This document shows positions 45,052 to 55,137 of a DNA stretch of 64,000 nucleotides, in pieces. The DNA is from Paenibacillus sp. FSL K6-1330 (GTDB lineage: Bacteria > Bacillota > Bacilli > Paenibacillales > Paenibacillaceae), in the NCBI RefSeq assembly GCF_037976825.1, contig NZ_CP150269.1:15001-79000 (forward strand), in the 5' to 3' direction. The position numbers were made by a program, and so were the translations under genes. Numbering within the stretch: the first letter of the stretch is position 1; each line of letters begins with the position of its first letter. The notes under the pieces were generated by a model that ran no database searches, was not told the DNA's origin, and worked only from the letters and a program-made list of their open reading frames with translations.

Positions 45052-45080
45052 ATCTTATGTGTCTTGAGAGGAGGTAGGGG

Positions 45081-47156
45081 ATGAGTCGGTTCATCCGGAA
45101 TTCTGGTTTTTATTTGATTCTATTTTTAGTCGTGGTGGGCATAGTACAATTCGTTACTAATGGCGGCGAGCAAGCCGATGCCCCTAGTTATAATCAACTG
45201 CGGCAGGAAGTCAAAGCTAACAACATAGAGGAAATGACGGTACAATTTGACGGTTACGCTTATCTGGTGACCGGTAAGTATAGGGAGATTTCCGAAGAGA
45301 AAAAATCGGAGAATTTCTCAACCTATATTCCTGCCACGGATGCAGCGATGCAAGAGCTGACTGCAGCCAGTGATAGCAACAACGTCAAACTGTCCGTGCA
45401 GCCAATGGAAGGCCAAAGCATTTGGCTGACATTGCTTTCATCCTTTATTCCGCTCATCATTATGTTTGTTCTGTTCTTCTTCCTGTTCAATCAGGCCCAA
45501 GGCGGCGGCGGCAAAGTGATGAACTTTGGTAAGAGCAAAGCCCGCTTATATAATGAAGAGAAGAAACGGATTACATTTGAGGATGTAGCCGGAGCAGATG
45601 AAGAGAAGCAGGAACTTGTTGAAGTTGTTGACTTCTTGAAAGATCCGCGCAAGTTTAACACGGTTGGCGCTCGCATTCCGAAGGGCGTTCTGCTTGTCGG
45701 TCCTCCGGGAACAGGTAAGACGCTCCTGGCTCGTGCCGTTGCTGGTGAAGCAGGAGTGCCATTCTTTAGTATTTCCGGTTCCGACTTTGTTGAGATGTTT
45801 GTCGGTGTCGGTGCTTCTCGTGTACGTGACTTGTTCGAAAACGCGAAGAAGAATGCACCATGTATCATCTTTATTGATGAGATTGATGCTGTGGGTCGTC
45901 AGCGTGGCGCCGGACTTGGCGGCGGTCATGACGAGCGTGAGCAGACACTCAACCAGTTGCTGGTTGAAATGGACGGTTTCGGAGCGAACGAAGGCATTAT
46001 CATCGTTGCTGCGACCAACCGCCCGGACATTTTGGACCCGGCGCTTCTTCGTCCGGGACGTTTTGACCGTCAGATTACCGTAGATCGCCCGGATGTGAAG
46101 GGCCGTGAAGCCGTACTGAAGGTTCATGCACGCAACAAACCATTGACGAAGGATGTTAAACTTGACATCATCGCCAAACGTACAACCGGTTTTACAGGTG
46201 CCGATCTGGAGAATCTCCTGAACGAGGCTGCCTTGCTTGCGGCTCGCCGCAACCGTAAAGATATCTCCATGCGAGAAGTGGATGAGGCGATTGACCGTGT
46301 TATCGTCGGTACGGAGAAACGCAGCCGCGTGATCAGTGATCGCGAGAAACGTATCGTAGCTTACCATGAAGCAGGTCACACCATTGTGGGTTACTTCCTC
46401 GAGCATGCGGATACGGTGCACAAGGTAACGATTATTCCTCGTGGCCGTGCCGGTGGATATGTCATCATGATGCCGAAGGAAGATCGGATGCTCGTGACGA
46501 AGCAGGAATTGCTGGATCGCGTAACCGGTTTGCTCGGCGGCCGTGTTGCTGAGGAACTGTTCATCGGTGAAATCGGAACCGGAGCATATAGTGACTTCCA
46601 ACAAGCGACGGGCATTATCCGCAGCATGGTTGTGGAATACGGTATGAGTGAGAAGCTCGGACCGATGCAGTTCGGTACATCCCAAGGACAAGTGTTCCTT
46701 GGACGTGATATCGGACATGAGCAGAACTATAGTGATCGAATCGCTTATGAGATCGATCAGGAAATGCAGCGATTTATTAATGATTGCTATGAGAAATGTA
46801 AAGAGATCCTGAATAAGCATGCAAAAGAGGTTCACCTGATTGCGAACACGCTCCTCGAGATGGAAACGCTGGAGCTTGAGCAAATCAAGAATCTCATTGA
46901 GACCGGATCAGCTGAAGGCAACGGCAGTGGCGACGGTGAAGGAGAAGGTTCTACCGAGAATGGTGAACCGATCATCGACAACATTGGCGACGTGAAAGTT
47001 CGTATCCAAGGGAAAGAAGACGGCGAGCAGCCGACTTCCACGGAAGAAATTCCGACCAACCCGATGGATTCGAATGATCCAGGGCCGGAGCGAAAAGATT
47101 CCGAGCGCAAGGATCCTCCAGGCGGATCGGACAACGGTAACAGCAGCTTAACGTAA
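45081..47156 (+). CDS. ftsH: ATP-dependent zinc metalloprotease FtsH
   Basis: FtsH is a hexameric membrane AAA+ protease for membrane-protein quality control and sporulation. Two transmembrane helices (about 8-25 and 118-137) flank a small extracytoplasmic domain. Walker A GPPGTGKT is at 207-214, Walker B and SRH ([20 protein letters not shown]) follow, and the zinc motif HEAGH is at 429-433. The last 75 residues are a low-complexity Gly/Glu/Ser/Asp-rich tail, longer than in many homologues. GAGGAGGT precedes ATG. It is followed by a strong terminator, then nadA. Confidence 0.97.
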   Translation: MSRFIRNSGFYLILFLVVVGIVQFVTNGGEQADAPSYNQLRQEVKANNIEEMTVQFDGYAYLVTGKYREISEEKKSENFSTYIPATDAAMQELTAASDSNNVKLSVQPMEGQSIWLTLLSSFIPLIIMFVLFFFLFNQAQGGGGKVMNFGKSKARLYNEEKKRITFEDVAGADEEKQELVEVVDFLKDPRKFNTVGARIPKGVLLVGPPGTGKTLLARAVAGEAGVPFFSISGSDFVEMFVGVGASRVRDLFENAKKNAPCIIFIDEIDAVGRQRGAGLGGGHDEREQTLNQLLVEMDGFGANEGIIIVAATNRPDILDPALLRPGRFDRQITVDRPDVKGREAVLKVHARNKPLTKDVKLDIIAKRTTGFTGADLENLLNEAALLAARRNRKDISMREVDEAIDRVIVGTEKRSRVISDREKRIVAYHEAGHTIVGYFLEHADTVHKVTIIPRGRAGGYVIMMPKEDRMLVTKQELLDRVTGLLGGRVAEELFIGEIGTGAYSDFQQATGIIRSMVVEYGMSEKLGPMQFGTSQGQVFLGRDIGHEQNYSDRIAYEIDQEMQRFINDCYEKCKEILNKHAKEVHLIANTLLEMETLELEQIKNLIETGSAEGNGSGDGEGEGSTENGEPIIDNIGDVKVRIQGKEDGEQPTSTEEIPTNPMDSNDPGPERKDSERKDPPGGSDNGNSSLT

Positions 47157-47193
47157 TATTCGCTGATAAAACATCGAATACCGAATAAAATTG

Positions 47194-47233
47194 AAGAACC
47201 GGAGAACGATAATTCGTTTTCCGGTTCTTTTTG
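47194..47233 (+). terminator. Terminator after ftsH
   Basis: AAGAACCGG (47194-47202) pairs with CCGGTTCTT (47221-47229), with a further AACG/CGTT pairing inside, followed by TTTTG. Confidence 0.9.
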
Positions 47234-47247
47234 TGCTTTCTATCACA

Positions 47248-47277
47248 TTGACAGGGGGCAGAACGAACGTGTACATT
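47248..47277 (+). promoter_or_regulatory. Possible promoter of the nad operon
   Basis: TTGACA (47248-47253) and TACATT (47272-47277) are 18 bp apart. A 12-bp palindrome GGATGCGCATCC (47291-47302) lies 14 bp downstream and could be an operator of a niacin-responsive repressor, which is speculation. Confidence 0.45.
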
Positions 47278-47385
47278 AGTTGTTAAATAAGGATGCGCAT
47301 CCTTTCACAAAGGTGGAAACCATCCTGAAAGTCACATGGTCATCAGCGGCGAACCGCCGGACTACATAAAGGGAGAGGGTCGATC

Positions 47386-48324
47386 ATGGAAGCTTTGGCA
47401 CTGGAGCGTAAAGCAGAACAGAACCGTGAACTGCGTGAGCGGTTAATGCAATTGAAGAAGGAACGTAATGCAATCATTTTGGCTCATTATTATCAACGGG
47501 ACGAAATACAAGAGGTCGCTGATTTCCGGGGGGATTCCTTCCTGCTCGCGCAGAAGGCAGCACAAACCGATGCTGAGGTCATCGTATTTTGCGGTGTGCA
47601 TTTTATGGGCGAGAGCGCTAAAATTCTGGCACCGGGCAAGACGGTTCTTATACCGGATGAGCGGGCTGGCTGCCCTATGGCGGATATGGTGAACGTGGAC
47701 GGACTTCGGAAGCTGAAAGCGCAGCATCCGAATGCGAAAGTGGTCACATACATCAATTCATCGGCTGAGATCAAAGCCGAAACGGATATCTGCTGTACGT
47801 CATCCAATGCCGTTAAAGTGATTCAGTCGGTGGATTCGGATGAAATTATATGGGTGCCTGATAAAAACCTGGGACATTATGTTCAGCAGCATACCGACAA
47901 GAAGCTTATTATCTGGGAAGGGTATTGCAACACGCATGACATGCTGACGGTTAAGGATGTTGTCGAGATGAAGGCCAAATATCCTCATGCGGAATTTGTG
48001 GTGCACCCGGAATGCCGTCCTGAGGTTGTTGCGATGGGCGATTTTGTAGGGAGTACCACCGCTATTCTGGAATATTGCAAAAATTCATCTGCCAAGGAGT
48101 TTATTGTAGGCACAGAGGATGGAACCGGATATCAGCTTCGATTGGATAGCCCGGATAAATCGTTCCACTTCGCTACGAAGTTCCTGGTGTGTCCGAATAT
48201 GAAAGTGAATAACCTCAAAAAGCTGGTTAAAGCGTTGGAAACGATGAAGCCGCAAATTTATGTGCCGCCGGTCGTTGCAGAGAAAGCCAGAACTTCATTA
48301 GAGCGCATGTTACAAGTTAAGTAG
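47386..48324 (+). CDS. nadA: Quinolinate synthase A
   Basis: NadA condenses iminoaspartate with dihydroxyacetone phosphate to quinolinate and carries a [4Fe-4S] cluster. Signature segments are AIILAHYYQRDEIQEVADFR, FCGVHFMGESAKIL, DERAGCPMADM, YINSSAEIKAETDICCTSSNA, PDKNLGHYV, HPECRPEV and GTEDGTGYQL; cysteines in these blocks supply the cluster ligands. It has 312 residues. It opens the operon nadA-nadB-nadC that makes NAD from aspartate and is followed by coaX with overlapping starts. Confidence 0.97.
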   Translation: MEALALERKAEQNRELRERLMQLKKERNAIILAHYYQRDEIQEVADFRGDSFLLAQKAAQTDAEVIVFCGVHFMGESAKILAPGKTVLIPDERAGCPMADMVNVDGLRKLKAQHPNAKVVTYINSSAEIKAETDICCTSSNAVKVIQSVDSDEIIWVPDKNLGHYVQQHTDKKLIIWEGYCNTHDMLTVKDVVEMKAKYPHAEFVVHPECRPEVVAMGDFVGSTTAILEYCKNSSAKEFIVGTEDGTGYQLRLDSPDKSFHFATKFLVCPNMKVNNLKKLVKALETMKPQIYVPPVVAEKARTSLERMLQVK

Positions 48325-48362
48325 CATGCGCTACTCTTTCGTGAAAAGACAGGTGAGGCATC

Positions 48363-49979
48363 GTGATACCGCAGTATTTAATTGATTTTGAGCTGAACGA
48401 TCTTCCGGTCATTGAGACGGATGTCATCGTGATCGGTTCAGGCATTGCGGGTTTATATACGGCGATCATGGCAAGCGCGACTCAGAATGTGCTATTGATT
48501 ACGAAGAAATCGCTGCTTGAAAGCAACACGCGTTATGCACAGGGAGGGATTGCAGCCGTAACAGCAGAGGATGACTCTCCGGCCTACCACCGGCAGGACA
48601 CCCTCCTGGCAGGGGCGGGCCTATGTTCTTCTACCGCGGTGGATGTGCTTGTCAACGAGGGCCCGGTCGGTGTTCAAGAGCTGATTCGGCTCGGTACGAT
48701 GTTTGATGTGGAGAATGGCGAGCTCGCACTCACCCAAGAAGGCGCGCACAGTCATCGCCGGATCCTTCATGCCAACGGGGATGCAACCGGATATGAAATC
48801 GTGCGTGCCCTTTCCATTCAGGTTGAAATGCTTCACAATGTAGAGGTGTGGGACGATCATTTTGTCATTGACCTGATTACCGAGCAGGAAGAGTGTCATG
48901 GCGTTTTAGTACAGATGCCAGACGGCAAACGGGTATTCGTACGTGGACGGGCGACGGTGATGTGTTCCGGCGGCGCCGGTCAATTGTACCGGTATACGAC
49001 CAATCCGGAGGTTGCCACAGCGGATGGCGTTGCCATGGCTTATCGGGCAGGCGCAGAAATTCGGGATATGGAATTTATACAGTTCCACCCGACGGCGCTT
49101 AGTTATCCGGGGGCGCCCCGATTCCTTATATCAGAGGCGGTTCGGGGTGAAGGTGCCGTTCTTCGGAATATACGAGGGGAACGGTTCATGCCCAAATACC
49201 ATGAATTGCTGGAGCTGGCGCCACGGGATATTGTAGCACGGGCCATTGTCAGTGAGATGGAAGCAACGGGGTCTACCTTTGTTTATCTGGATATCACCCA
49301 TGAGTCGCCGGAGATGGTCAAACATCGATTCCCAACGATTTATGAAACCTGCATGCAATATGGACTCGATTTATCGTCAGATTGGATTCCGGTCTCCCCG
49401 GCTGCGCATTATATGATGGGGGGCATCAAAACCAATCTGCATGGCGAGAGCAGCGTGAAGCGTTTATTTGCTTGCGGGGAGGTATCGTCTACCGGTGTTC
49501 ACGGGGCGAACCGTTTGGCCAGCAATTCGCTGTCGGAGGCGATTGTGTACGGCAGTCGTATTGTCGAGCGCATTAAGAGTCTGCCGGAACCCTCAGGAGA
49601 TCCACTTCATGTATCATTCCATCTCGGTCGCAAGGACACCCCGTCCCAGGCAATGGTGGAAAAGCGCTTGAAGCTTCAGAAGGTGATGGTACGTTATGCA
49701 GGACTTCGGAGAAATCGGGATACTCTATTAAGAGCAGCAGAAGAGCTCGGCCGTCAGCTGCCATTGTTCCATTCGATGCTTTCCAAGCGTGAGGAATACG
49801 AGTTTGCCAACATGCTCACAGCATCCTTACTTGTGGTGCAGGGTGCGCTGGGTCGTGAAGAAAGCCGGGGAGCCCACTACCGTGAGGATTTCCCGGAGCG
49901 GAATGACAGCGTATGGCAGAAACATATTGTCCATACACGGGATCAAGAAATGACGGAGGAATTAAGCGATGATGTTTAA
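48363..49979 (+). CDS. nadB: L-aspartate oxidase
   Basis: NadB oxidises L-aspartate to iminoaspartate, the NadA substrate. The FAD-binding motif VIVIGSGIAGLYTA (from residue 21) is followed by SNTRYAQGGIAAV, the flavoprotein segments EFIQFHPTAL and FLISEAVRGEGAVL, and AAHYMMGGIKTNLHGES. It has 538 residues. GTG 48363 has AGGTGAGG about 5 nt upstream. Its end overlaps nadC by 11 bases. Confidence 0.96.
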   Translation: MIPQYLIDFELNDLPVIETDVIVIGSGIAGLYTAIMASATQNVLLITKKSLLESNTRYAQGGIAAVTAEDDSPAYHRQDTLLAGAGLCSSTAVDVLVNEGPVGVQELIRLGTMFDVENGELALTQEGAHSHRRILHANGDATGYEIVRALSIQVEMLHNVEVWDDHFVIDLITEQEECHGVLVQMPDGKRVFVRGRATVMCSGGAGQLYRYTTNPEVATADGVAMAYRAGAEIRDMEFIQFHPTALSYPGAPRFLISEAVRGEGAVLRNIRGERFMPKYHELLELAPRDIVARAIVSEMEATGSTFVYLDITHESPEMVKHRFPTIYETCMQYGLDLSSDWIPVSPAAHYMMGGIKTNLHGESSVKRLFACGEVSSTGVHGANRLASNSLSEAIVYGSRIVERIKSLPEPSGDPLHVSFHLGRKDTPSQAMVEKRLKLQKVMVRYAGLRRNRDTLLRAAEELGRQLPLFHSMLSKREEYEFANMLTASLLVVQGALGREESRGAHYREDFPERNDSVWQKHIVHTRDQEMTEELSDDV

Positions 49980-50844
49980 CGGATACAACGATGGCCTTCT
50001 CCAGAGTATACGGACTTGGCTGCAGGAGGATATTGGGTCGGGGGACATTACGACTCTTACCACCATTGAGCCGGGTCATGAATCCAAGGGCGTTATCCAT
50101 GCCAAGGAGGCTGGAATCGTGGCAGGGATGCCGGTAGCAGAGCTGGTATTCGAAACGGTTGATCCGTCGCTGACGTTTACGGCATTGGTTCGGGATGGGG
50201 ACGAGGTTGAAAAAGGAACGGTTCTCGCTGAGGTGGAAGGAAGCACTCATCGTATTTTGACAGGCGAGCGTCTCGCTTTGAATTTGCTTCAGCGTATGTC
50301 GGGTATTGCAACAAGAACACGTTCTTTTGTAGATGTACTTGAGGGATTGCCGACAAGATTGGTGGATACCCGCAAAACGACACCAGGCCACCGAATGCTC
50401 GAGAAGTATGCTGTTCGGGTTGGCGGCGGCGCGAACCATCGTTTCGGTCTGTACGATGCCGTTATGATTAAGGATAATCACATTAAGGGTGCAGGAGGAA
50501 TCGCGCAAGCGGTCAGCCGGGCAAGAGCCCATATTCCACATACCATGACGATAGAAGTTGAAACCGAGAGCTTGGCGCAGGTGGAGGAAGCACTGGCTGC
50601 AGGCGCAGATATTATTATGCTGGATAACATGAGTCATGACATGATGGCGGAGTCTGTTCGAAGAATCAAGGCCAAGGTGCCTCATGTGCGGGTCGAAGCA
50701 TCGGGGAACGTGACGCTGGAGACCGTACGCGGGATTGCCGAGACCGGGGTCGACGTGATATCCGTTGGTCGGCTGACTTATTCTTTCCATAGTCTCGATA
50801 TCAGTCTGGATCTGAATGCGAAGAAAGGAGGGACAGAAGGTTGA
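49969..50844 (+). CDS. nadC: Nicotinate-nucleotide pyrophosphorylase (carboxylating)
   Basis: NadC converts quinolinate and PRPP to nicotinate mononucleotide. The product shows [68 protein letters not shown] and EVETESLAQ, all active-site segments. It has 291 residues. ATG 49969 lies inside nadB with ACGGAGGA about 9 nt upstream; ATG 49972 is an alternative. The stop overlaps the coaX start (TTGA). Confidence 0.97.
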   Translation: MMFNGYNDGLLQSIRTWLQEDIGSGDITTLTTIEPGHESKGVIHAKEAGIVAGMPVAELVFETVDPSLTFTALVRDGDEVEKGTVLAEVEGSTHRILTGERLALNLLQRMSGIATRTRSFVDVLEGLPTRLVDTRKTTPGHRMLEKYAVRVGGGANHRFGLYDAVMIKDNHIKGAGGIAQAVSRARAHIPHTMTIEVETESLAQVEEALAAGADIIMLDNMSHDMMAESVRRIKAKVPHVRVEASGNVTLETVRGIAETGVDVISVGRLTYSFHSLDISLDLNAKKGGTEG

Positions 50845-51605
50845 TTCTAGTTGTGGATGTAGGGAATACCAATATTGTACTGGGTGTGTATCAGGGGAAG
50901 AAGCTGCTGCATGATTTTCGAATCAGTACATCGCGTCAGTCCACCGTGGATGAATACGGTGTACTGATTCACAATTTGTTTCAAATGTCCAATATATTGG
51001 TAAGCCAAATAGAAGGCGTAATTGTTTCTTCCGTAGTTCCTCCTCTTGTACGTGTGGTCGAGGAGATGTGCAATAAATATATTGGCAAGGCGCCCCTGAT
51101 TGTAGGACCGGGGATCAAAACAGGACTGAATCTGCGGTATGAGAATCCGCGCGAGGTTGGCGCTGACCGGATCGTGAATGCAGTAGCAGCCGTCGAGCAG
51201 TACGGGGGGCCGCTGATTGTGGTGGATTTCGGTACGGCGACGACGTTTGATTGCATTGATAAGGCAGGCAATTATCTTGGCGGAGTGATTGTGCCTGGTA
51301 TTGGCATTGCTACTGAGGCTCTGGTACAGCGTGCTTCCAAGCTTCCTCGCGTAGAGCTCGAAAAGCCGAAAAAAGTAATTGGGCGCAATACCGTACATGC
51401 CATGCAGGCAGGCATCGTTTTTGGTTATGCGGGACAGGTTGATGGCCTGGTCAAGCGTATAAAAGCCGAGATGGGTACGGACAATGTTAAGGTTATCGCT
51501 ACCGGGGGAATGGCCGAGCTGATTGCCAGCGAAACGGAGTCCATTGAAGAGATTTCTCCCCTTCTGACATTAGAAGGCTTGCGTATTATTTATGAGCGTA
51601 ACTAG
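50841..51605 (+). CDS. coaX: Type III pantothenate kinase
   Basis: CoaX phosphorylates pantothenate, the first step of CoA synthesis, and belongs to the ASKHA fold. The phosphate loop [12 protein letters not shown] is at about 5-16, and [25 protein letters not shown] and [15 protein letters not shown] follow. It has 254 residues, starting with TTG 50841 that overlaps the nadC stop by four bases; AAAGGAGGGA is about 8 nt upstream. In B. subtilis coaX directly follows ftsH; here the nad operon is inserted between them and coupled to coaX. Confidence 0.96.
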   Translation: MILVVDVGNTNIVLGVYQGKKLLHDFRISTSRQSTVDEYGVLIHNLFQMSNILVSQIEGVIVSSVVPPLVRVVEEMCNKYIGKAPLIVGPGIKTGLNLRYENPREVGADRIVNAVAAVEQYGGPLIVVDFGTATTFDCIDKAGNYLGGVIVPGIGIATEALVQRASKLPRVELEKPKKVIGRNTVHAMQAGIVFGYAGQVDGLVKRIKAEMGTDNVKVIATGGMAELIASETESIEEISPLLTLEGLRIIYERN

Positions 51606-51662
51606 AACCGCTATAAAACCGTTAGATATTACAAACAACTAGAAAGACAAGGAGGCCTCAAG

Positions 51663-52547
51663 ATGGGTAATCAAAAAGACCGTTTGCTGCGGGGAACAGC
51701 ATTAAACGGGAAAGTACGGACATTTGCCGTTCGGACAACCGATTTGGTTGAAGAGCTTCGCCAAAGACATGATACGTTTCCTGTCGTCACAGCCGCTTTG
51801 GGCCGCACCGTGTCAGCAGCAGCGATGATGGGAGCTATGCTAAAAGGAGACGAGCGTCTTAGCATTCAAGTGCGAGGCGACGGACCGATCGGTTTGATTG
51901 CGGCGGAGAGTAATGCCAACGGCGAGGTCCGCGGATATGTCAAAAATCCGCATGTGGAGCTGACGAATATCCGTCCGGGTAAGATGGATGTTGCCGCTGC
52001 TGTAGGAACCACCGGCCATATTGATGTGATCAAGGATTTCGGGTTGAAGGAGCCTTACCGTGGCAGCGTACCGATTATTTCGGGCGAGCTCGCTGAAGAC
52101 TTCACATACTATTTTGCCGTATCCGAACAGACCAACTCGGCGGTAAGCCTGGGTGTGCTGGTTTCACCGGATTATTCCGTGTCGAATGCGGGCGGCTTCA
52201 TCATTCAGCTTCTCCCCGGCGTTACCGAGGATGAGATTACGGAGCTTGAGCTTGCGCTGAGCAAGATTCCACCGATCACCGAGATGCTGGAAGAAGGACT
52301 GGAACTGGAAGACATCCTGAAACGAGTAGTTCCGGATGTGACCATTTTGGAGGAAATGGACGTGTACTTCAGCTGTGACTGCTCGCATGAGCGAGTGGAG
52401 CGCGCTTTGATCAGCTTGGGGCAGGAAGAGCTTGAGCAGATGATCGAAGAGGATGGCAAGGCCGAAGTTTCTTGTCATTTTTGCAATGAAAAATATACGT
52501 TCGATAGAGAACAGCTAAAATCCGTGCTAGAGCGGGCCAAATCTTAA
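51663..52547 (+). CDS. hslO: Redox-regulated chaperone Hsp33
   Basis: Hsp33 is a holdase activated by oxidation when it loses zinc. The C-terminal redox switch is C238-x-C240 (CDCSHERV) and C271-x-x-C274 (CHFCNEKY). The N-terminal domain includes DRLLRGTALNGKVRTFAV and IQVRGDGPIGLIAAESNANG. It has 294 residues. AAGGAGG precedes ATG 51663. It follows coaX as in B. subtilis (yacB-yacC). Confidence 0.96.
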   Translation: MGNQKDRLLRGTALNGKVRTFAVRTTDLVEELRQRHDTFPVVTAALGRTVSAAAMMGAMLKGDERLSIQVRGDGPIGLIAAESNANGEVRGYVKNPHVELTNIRPGKMDVAAAVGTTGHIDVIKDFGLKEPYRGSVPIISGELAEDFTYYFAVSEQTNSAVSLGVLVSPDYSVSNAGGFIIQLLPGVTEDEITELELALSKIPPITEMLEEGLELEDILKRVVPDVTILEEMDVYFSCDCSHERVERALISLGQEELEQMIEEDGKAEVSCHFCNEKYTFDREQLKSVLERAKS

Positions 52548-52567
52548 CGTTGGGATGAGCGACCGTG

Positions 52568-53503
52568 ATGACGAGACAAGAGAAGGGATTGTGGGCGACC
52601 GTCATTGTCTTGACAGCATGCGTATTGGGTATGGGGGGCTGGATGCTGTTTTCCGGGAATTTATCGCAAGAGGCTTCACCATCTTGGAAAGATGGCTCCC
52701 AACCAGTTGCATCCATCCAGGACAGGGCGATTACCGAAGACGAGTGGGTTGACGAGCTAAAGAAGCGTTATGGCCGCGAAATGCTGATGACCATGCTGAA
52801 TCGGCACGCCGTGGCTCTGGAGGCCAAAGCGAAGGATATTGATGTTATGCCGGCGGAAGTCGATGCAGAAATCGAAGTCATGAGCCACAGCTACGGTTCT
52901 AAGGAACGTTTCTTATCGGAAATGGAAGATCAGCTTGGCATTACGGAGAGTGAACTAAAGACAGAGATGATGTATCGGCTGCTGCTTGAGAAAATTGCGA
53001 CTTCCGACGTACACATCGAAGAGCAGCAGATCGATTCGTATCTGGAACAGTACCCTGACCAATTTCGCCCCAAGAAGCAGTTGAATTTATCCATGATCGA
53101 GGTCGCTTCGGAAAATGAGGCAGAACGGGTCATGGATCGGCTGGAGAATGGAGAAGCTTTTGCGGATCTCGCGGCTCAGGTATCTCTCGATGAGTATACT
53201 CGCGAAGACGGCGGGCAGATCGGCTTGGTCGAGGAGGATGATCCCTTCTTGCCGCCGGCACTGCTGGATGCAGCTTCAACGCTTGAGCCCTGGGATATTG
53301 CGGGACCGATCTCACTCACAGACACCTATGCCATTGTTTATGTGAAGGAAATTATCGAGCCTAAGGCCCCGAGCGAGGAAAGTGTCCGCGAGGCGGTTCG
53401 TAAGCAGCTGGCCCTAGAGCAGTCGGTGTCTTTATCCGAACTGGAGCGTCAGCTTCGCGAGAAATACGAGGCCCGGATTAGCGCTGGTACGGTCACGTTG
53501 TAA
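52568..53503 (+). CDS. Membrane-anchored PpiC-type foldase (YacD-like)
   Basis: The protein has an N-terminal signal anchor (LWATVIVLTACVLGMGGWML), a SurA_N-like helical region and a parvulin domain (about residues 160-260: KKQLNLSMIEV ... EAFADLAAQVSLDEYTREDGGQIG ... DTYAIVYVKEIIEP). The Cys in the hydrophobic segment (LTAC) could be a lipobox, but its position before more hydrophobic residues makes a plain anchor more likely. It is about 311 residues. GTG 52565 or ATG 52568 may start it; only a weak GGGATGAG precedes. It occupies the yacD place between hslO and cysK. The parvulin domain is less typical than that of the protein at 30032. Confidence 0.85.
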   Translation: MTRQEKGLWATVIVLTACVLGMGGWMLFSGNLSQEASPSWKDGSQPVASIQDRAITEDEWVDELKKRYGREMLMTMLNRHAVALEAKAKDIDVMPAEVDAEIEVMSHSYGSKERFLSEMEDQLGITESELKTEMMYRLLLEKIATSDVHIEEQQIDSYLEQYPDQFRPKKQLNLSMIEVASENEAERVMDRLENGEAFADLAAQVSLDEYTREDGGQIGLVEEDDPFLPPALLDAASTLEPWDIAGPISLTDTYAIVYVKEIIEPKAPSEESVREAVRKQLALEQSVSLSELERQLREKYEARISAGTVTL

Positions 53504-53522
53504 ATAGAAGAAGAACATGGAG

Positions 53523-53569
53523 AAAGCTCGCTGTGGCGGAGTAAGATGTGGCTGCAGGAGCTTTTTTTG
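53523..53569 (+). terminator. Terminator after the YacD-like gene
   Basis: AAAGCTC (53523-53529) pairs with GAGCTTT (53558-53564), followed by TTTTG. Confidence 0.75.
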
Positions 53570-53709
53570 CGTTGAAGGTTGCAAAAGGTTTTATTCACTG
53601 AGGAATGGTGGCTTTCTGAGCGTGCATGGCTAGAGACGAATTCGTGTTTCCTCGTCCGGGAGGCGGAGGAAAATCCACCTAGAAATGTTGATTTTCGAGA
53701 TGTGGGATA

Positions 53710-53738
53710 TTGACAATGACACGTAACGTTGTTAAGAT
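53710..53738 (+). promoter_or_regulatory. Sigma-A promoter of cysK
   Basis: TTGACA (53710-53715) and TAAGAT (53733-53738) are separated by 17 bp. The spacer contains the inverted repeat TAAC-GTT-GTTA. Confidence 0.7.
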
Positions 53739-53740
53739 GA

Positions 53741-53763
53741 AGGTATAAAAACCTACCTTTTTA
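53741..53763 (+). terminator. Possible attenuator in the cysK leader
   Basis: AAGGTA and TACCTT pair around an 8-nt loop and run into TTTTT. It lies only a few bases after the promoter, so it would form right at the 5' end of the transcript. It may stabilise the RNA rather than terminate. Confidence 0.3.
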
Positions 53764-53930
53764 CTCGGATATCAGCAACCTCAATAATCAAGAATTAGAG
53801 TCTATATGCTGGCTCTGCTTTTCTTTCAACATCCAGACACCACAAATTTAATGATTCGACATTAGAATGTATAACACCATTATGGATTTACTAGTTTATT
53901 CAGATTCATATTTAGAGGAGGGCTTCATTC

Positions 53931-54866
53931 ATGGCAAAAGTCGTAAACAATGTGACAGAATTAATCGGTGGAACTCCACTCGTCCGTTTGAACCGGATCG
54001 TACCGGAGGATAGCGCAGAGGTTTATCTGAAGCTGGAATACCAGAACCCGGGTGCAAGCGTTAAAGACCGGATCGCGATCAGCATTGTGGAAGAAGCGGA
54101 GAAGGACGGGCGTTTGAAGCCGGGCGATACCATTATTGAAGCAACAAGCGGTAATACCGGTATTGGTCTAGCTATGGTGGCAGCTGCCAAAGGCTACAAA
54201 GCGGTTATCGTTATGCCTGAAACCATGAGCTTGGAGCGCCGCAACCTGCTGCGTGCCTATGGCGCGGAACTGGTACTGACACCGGGGTCGGAAGGAATGA
54301 ACGGTGCGGTTAAGAAGGCGGAAGAAATTCTGAAGGAAAATGCCGGATTCTTTATGGCCGATCAATTCAATAACCAAGCCAACGTGAAAATCCACCGTGA
54401 AACAACAGGTCCGGAAATCGTTGAAGCGATCCAATCCATCGGCGGTTCCTTGGATGCGTTCGTGGCAGGTATTGGAACAGGCGGAACGATTACAGGGGCG
54501 GGCGAAGTGCTGAAAGAGCAATTCCCTGATATTAAGATCATTGCAGTTGAGCCTGCTGCATCGCCAATCCTTGCCGGAGGCAAACCAGGTCCTCACAAAA
54601 TCCAGGGCATTGGCGCAAACTTCATTCCTGAAATTTTGAACCAAGAAGTCTACGATGAAATCGTTCATGTCGAGAATGATGATGCCTTTGAAACCTCCCG
54701 CCGTGTGGCGAAGGAAGAAGGCGTTCTTGGCGGCATTTCTTCCGGTGCGGCTGTATATGCGGCATTGAAGGTTGCCAAAGAGCTTGGTAAAGGCAAGCGG
54801 GTGGTAGCCGTGATCCCAAGTAATGGAGAACGTTACCTGAGCACGCCGCTCTATAACTTCGAGTAA
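53931..54866 (+). CDS. cysK: Cysteine synthase A (O-acetylserine sulfhydrylase)
   Basis: CysK makes cysteine from O-acetylserine and sulfide using [12 protein letters not shown] places the Schiff-base lysine at K45; [19 protein letters not shown] and [13 protein letters not shown] form the substrate and phosphate loops. It has 311 residues. AGAGGAGGG lies about 8 nt before ATG. In B. subtilis cysK also precedes the pab genes. In related bacteria CymR controls cysK; I could not identify its site with confidence. Confidence 0.97.
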   Translation: MAKVVNNVTELIGGTPLVRLNRIVPEDSAEVYLKLEYQNPGASVKDRIAISIVEEAEKDGRLKPGDTIIEATSGNTGIGLAMVAAAKGYKAVIVMPETMSLERRNLLRAYGAELVLTPGSEGMNGAVKKAEEILKENAGFFMADQFNNQANVKIHRETTGPEIVEAIQSIGGSLDAFVAGIGTGGTITGAGEVLKEQFPDIKIIAVEPAASPILAGGKPGPHKIQGIGANFIPEILNQEVYDEIVHVENDDAFETSRRVAKEEGVLGGISSGAAVYAALKVAKELGKGKRVVAVIPSNGERYLSTPLYNFE

Positions 54867-54942
54867 CGAGTAAGATGATATTGTAATATGCGCGCATGGT
54901 CTCACCTCATCTGGGTGAGATAATGCGTGACAAGGAAGGGGT

Positions 54943-54976
54943 CCTCAATGTGTTTTTATAGCATTGAGGGCTTTTT
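54943..54976 (+). terminator. Terminator after cysK
   Basis: CCTCAATG (54943-54950) pairs exactly with CATTGAGG (54962-54969), followed by GCTTTTTG. A second hairpin TCTCACC / GGGTGAGA lies just upstream near 54900 without a T run. Confidence 0.85.
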
Positions 54977-55137
54977 GCGTATACTAGTCCCAAAGATAAC
55001 GCTTTATTGGAATCCACGGGATGACCGCTTCAAAAAATTATTGTTGGACGAGCTTCTATTTAGGGTTTTCAAGAGAAGCGGGATACAGTATACTGACAGG
55101 CAACAGTAAGGCTTTTGATGACTAAGGGAGGATCGGC

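Larger units (their letters stand above)
53504..53930. other. 427-nt spacer ahead of cysK
   Basis: It contains the terminator of the preceding gene, a good sigma-A promoter (53710-53738), a leader hairpin with T run (53741-53763), an exact 0A-type heptamer TTCGACA (53855-53861) and the overlapping palindrome ACATTAGAATGT. No reading frame with a ribosome binding site was seen. The roughly 185-nt leader suggests regulation. Confidence 0.55.

Noticed and set aside
45546..46883. Long minus-strand frame of 445 codons
   Set aside because: It is the antisense shadow of ftsH, whose domains are complete on the plus strand.
53739..53930. T-box or SAM riboswitch ahead of cysK
   Set aside because: The T-box GGTGGNACCGCG block and the S-box core are absent.
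54927..55109. 60-codon plus-strand frame
   Set aside because: It overlaps the cysK terminator and has no ribosome binding site.
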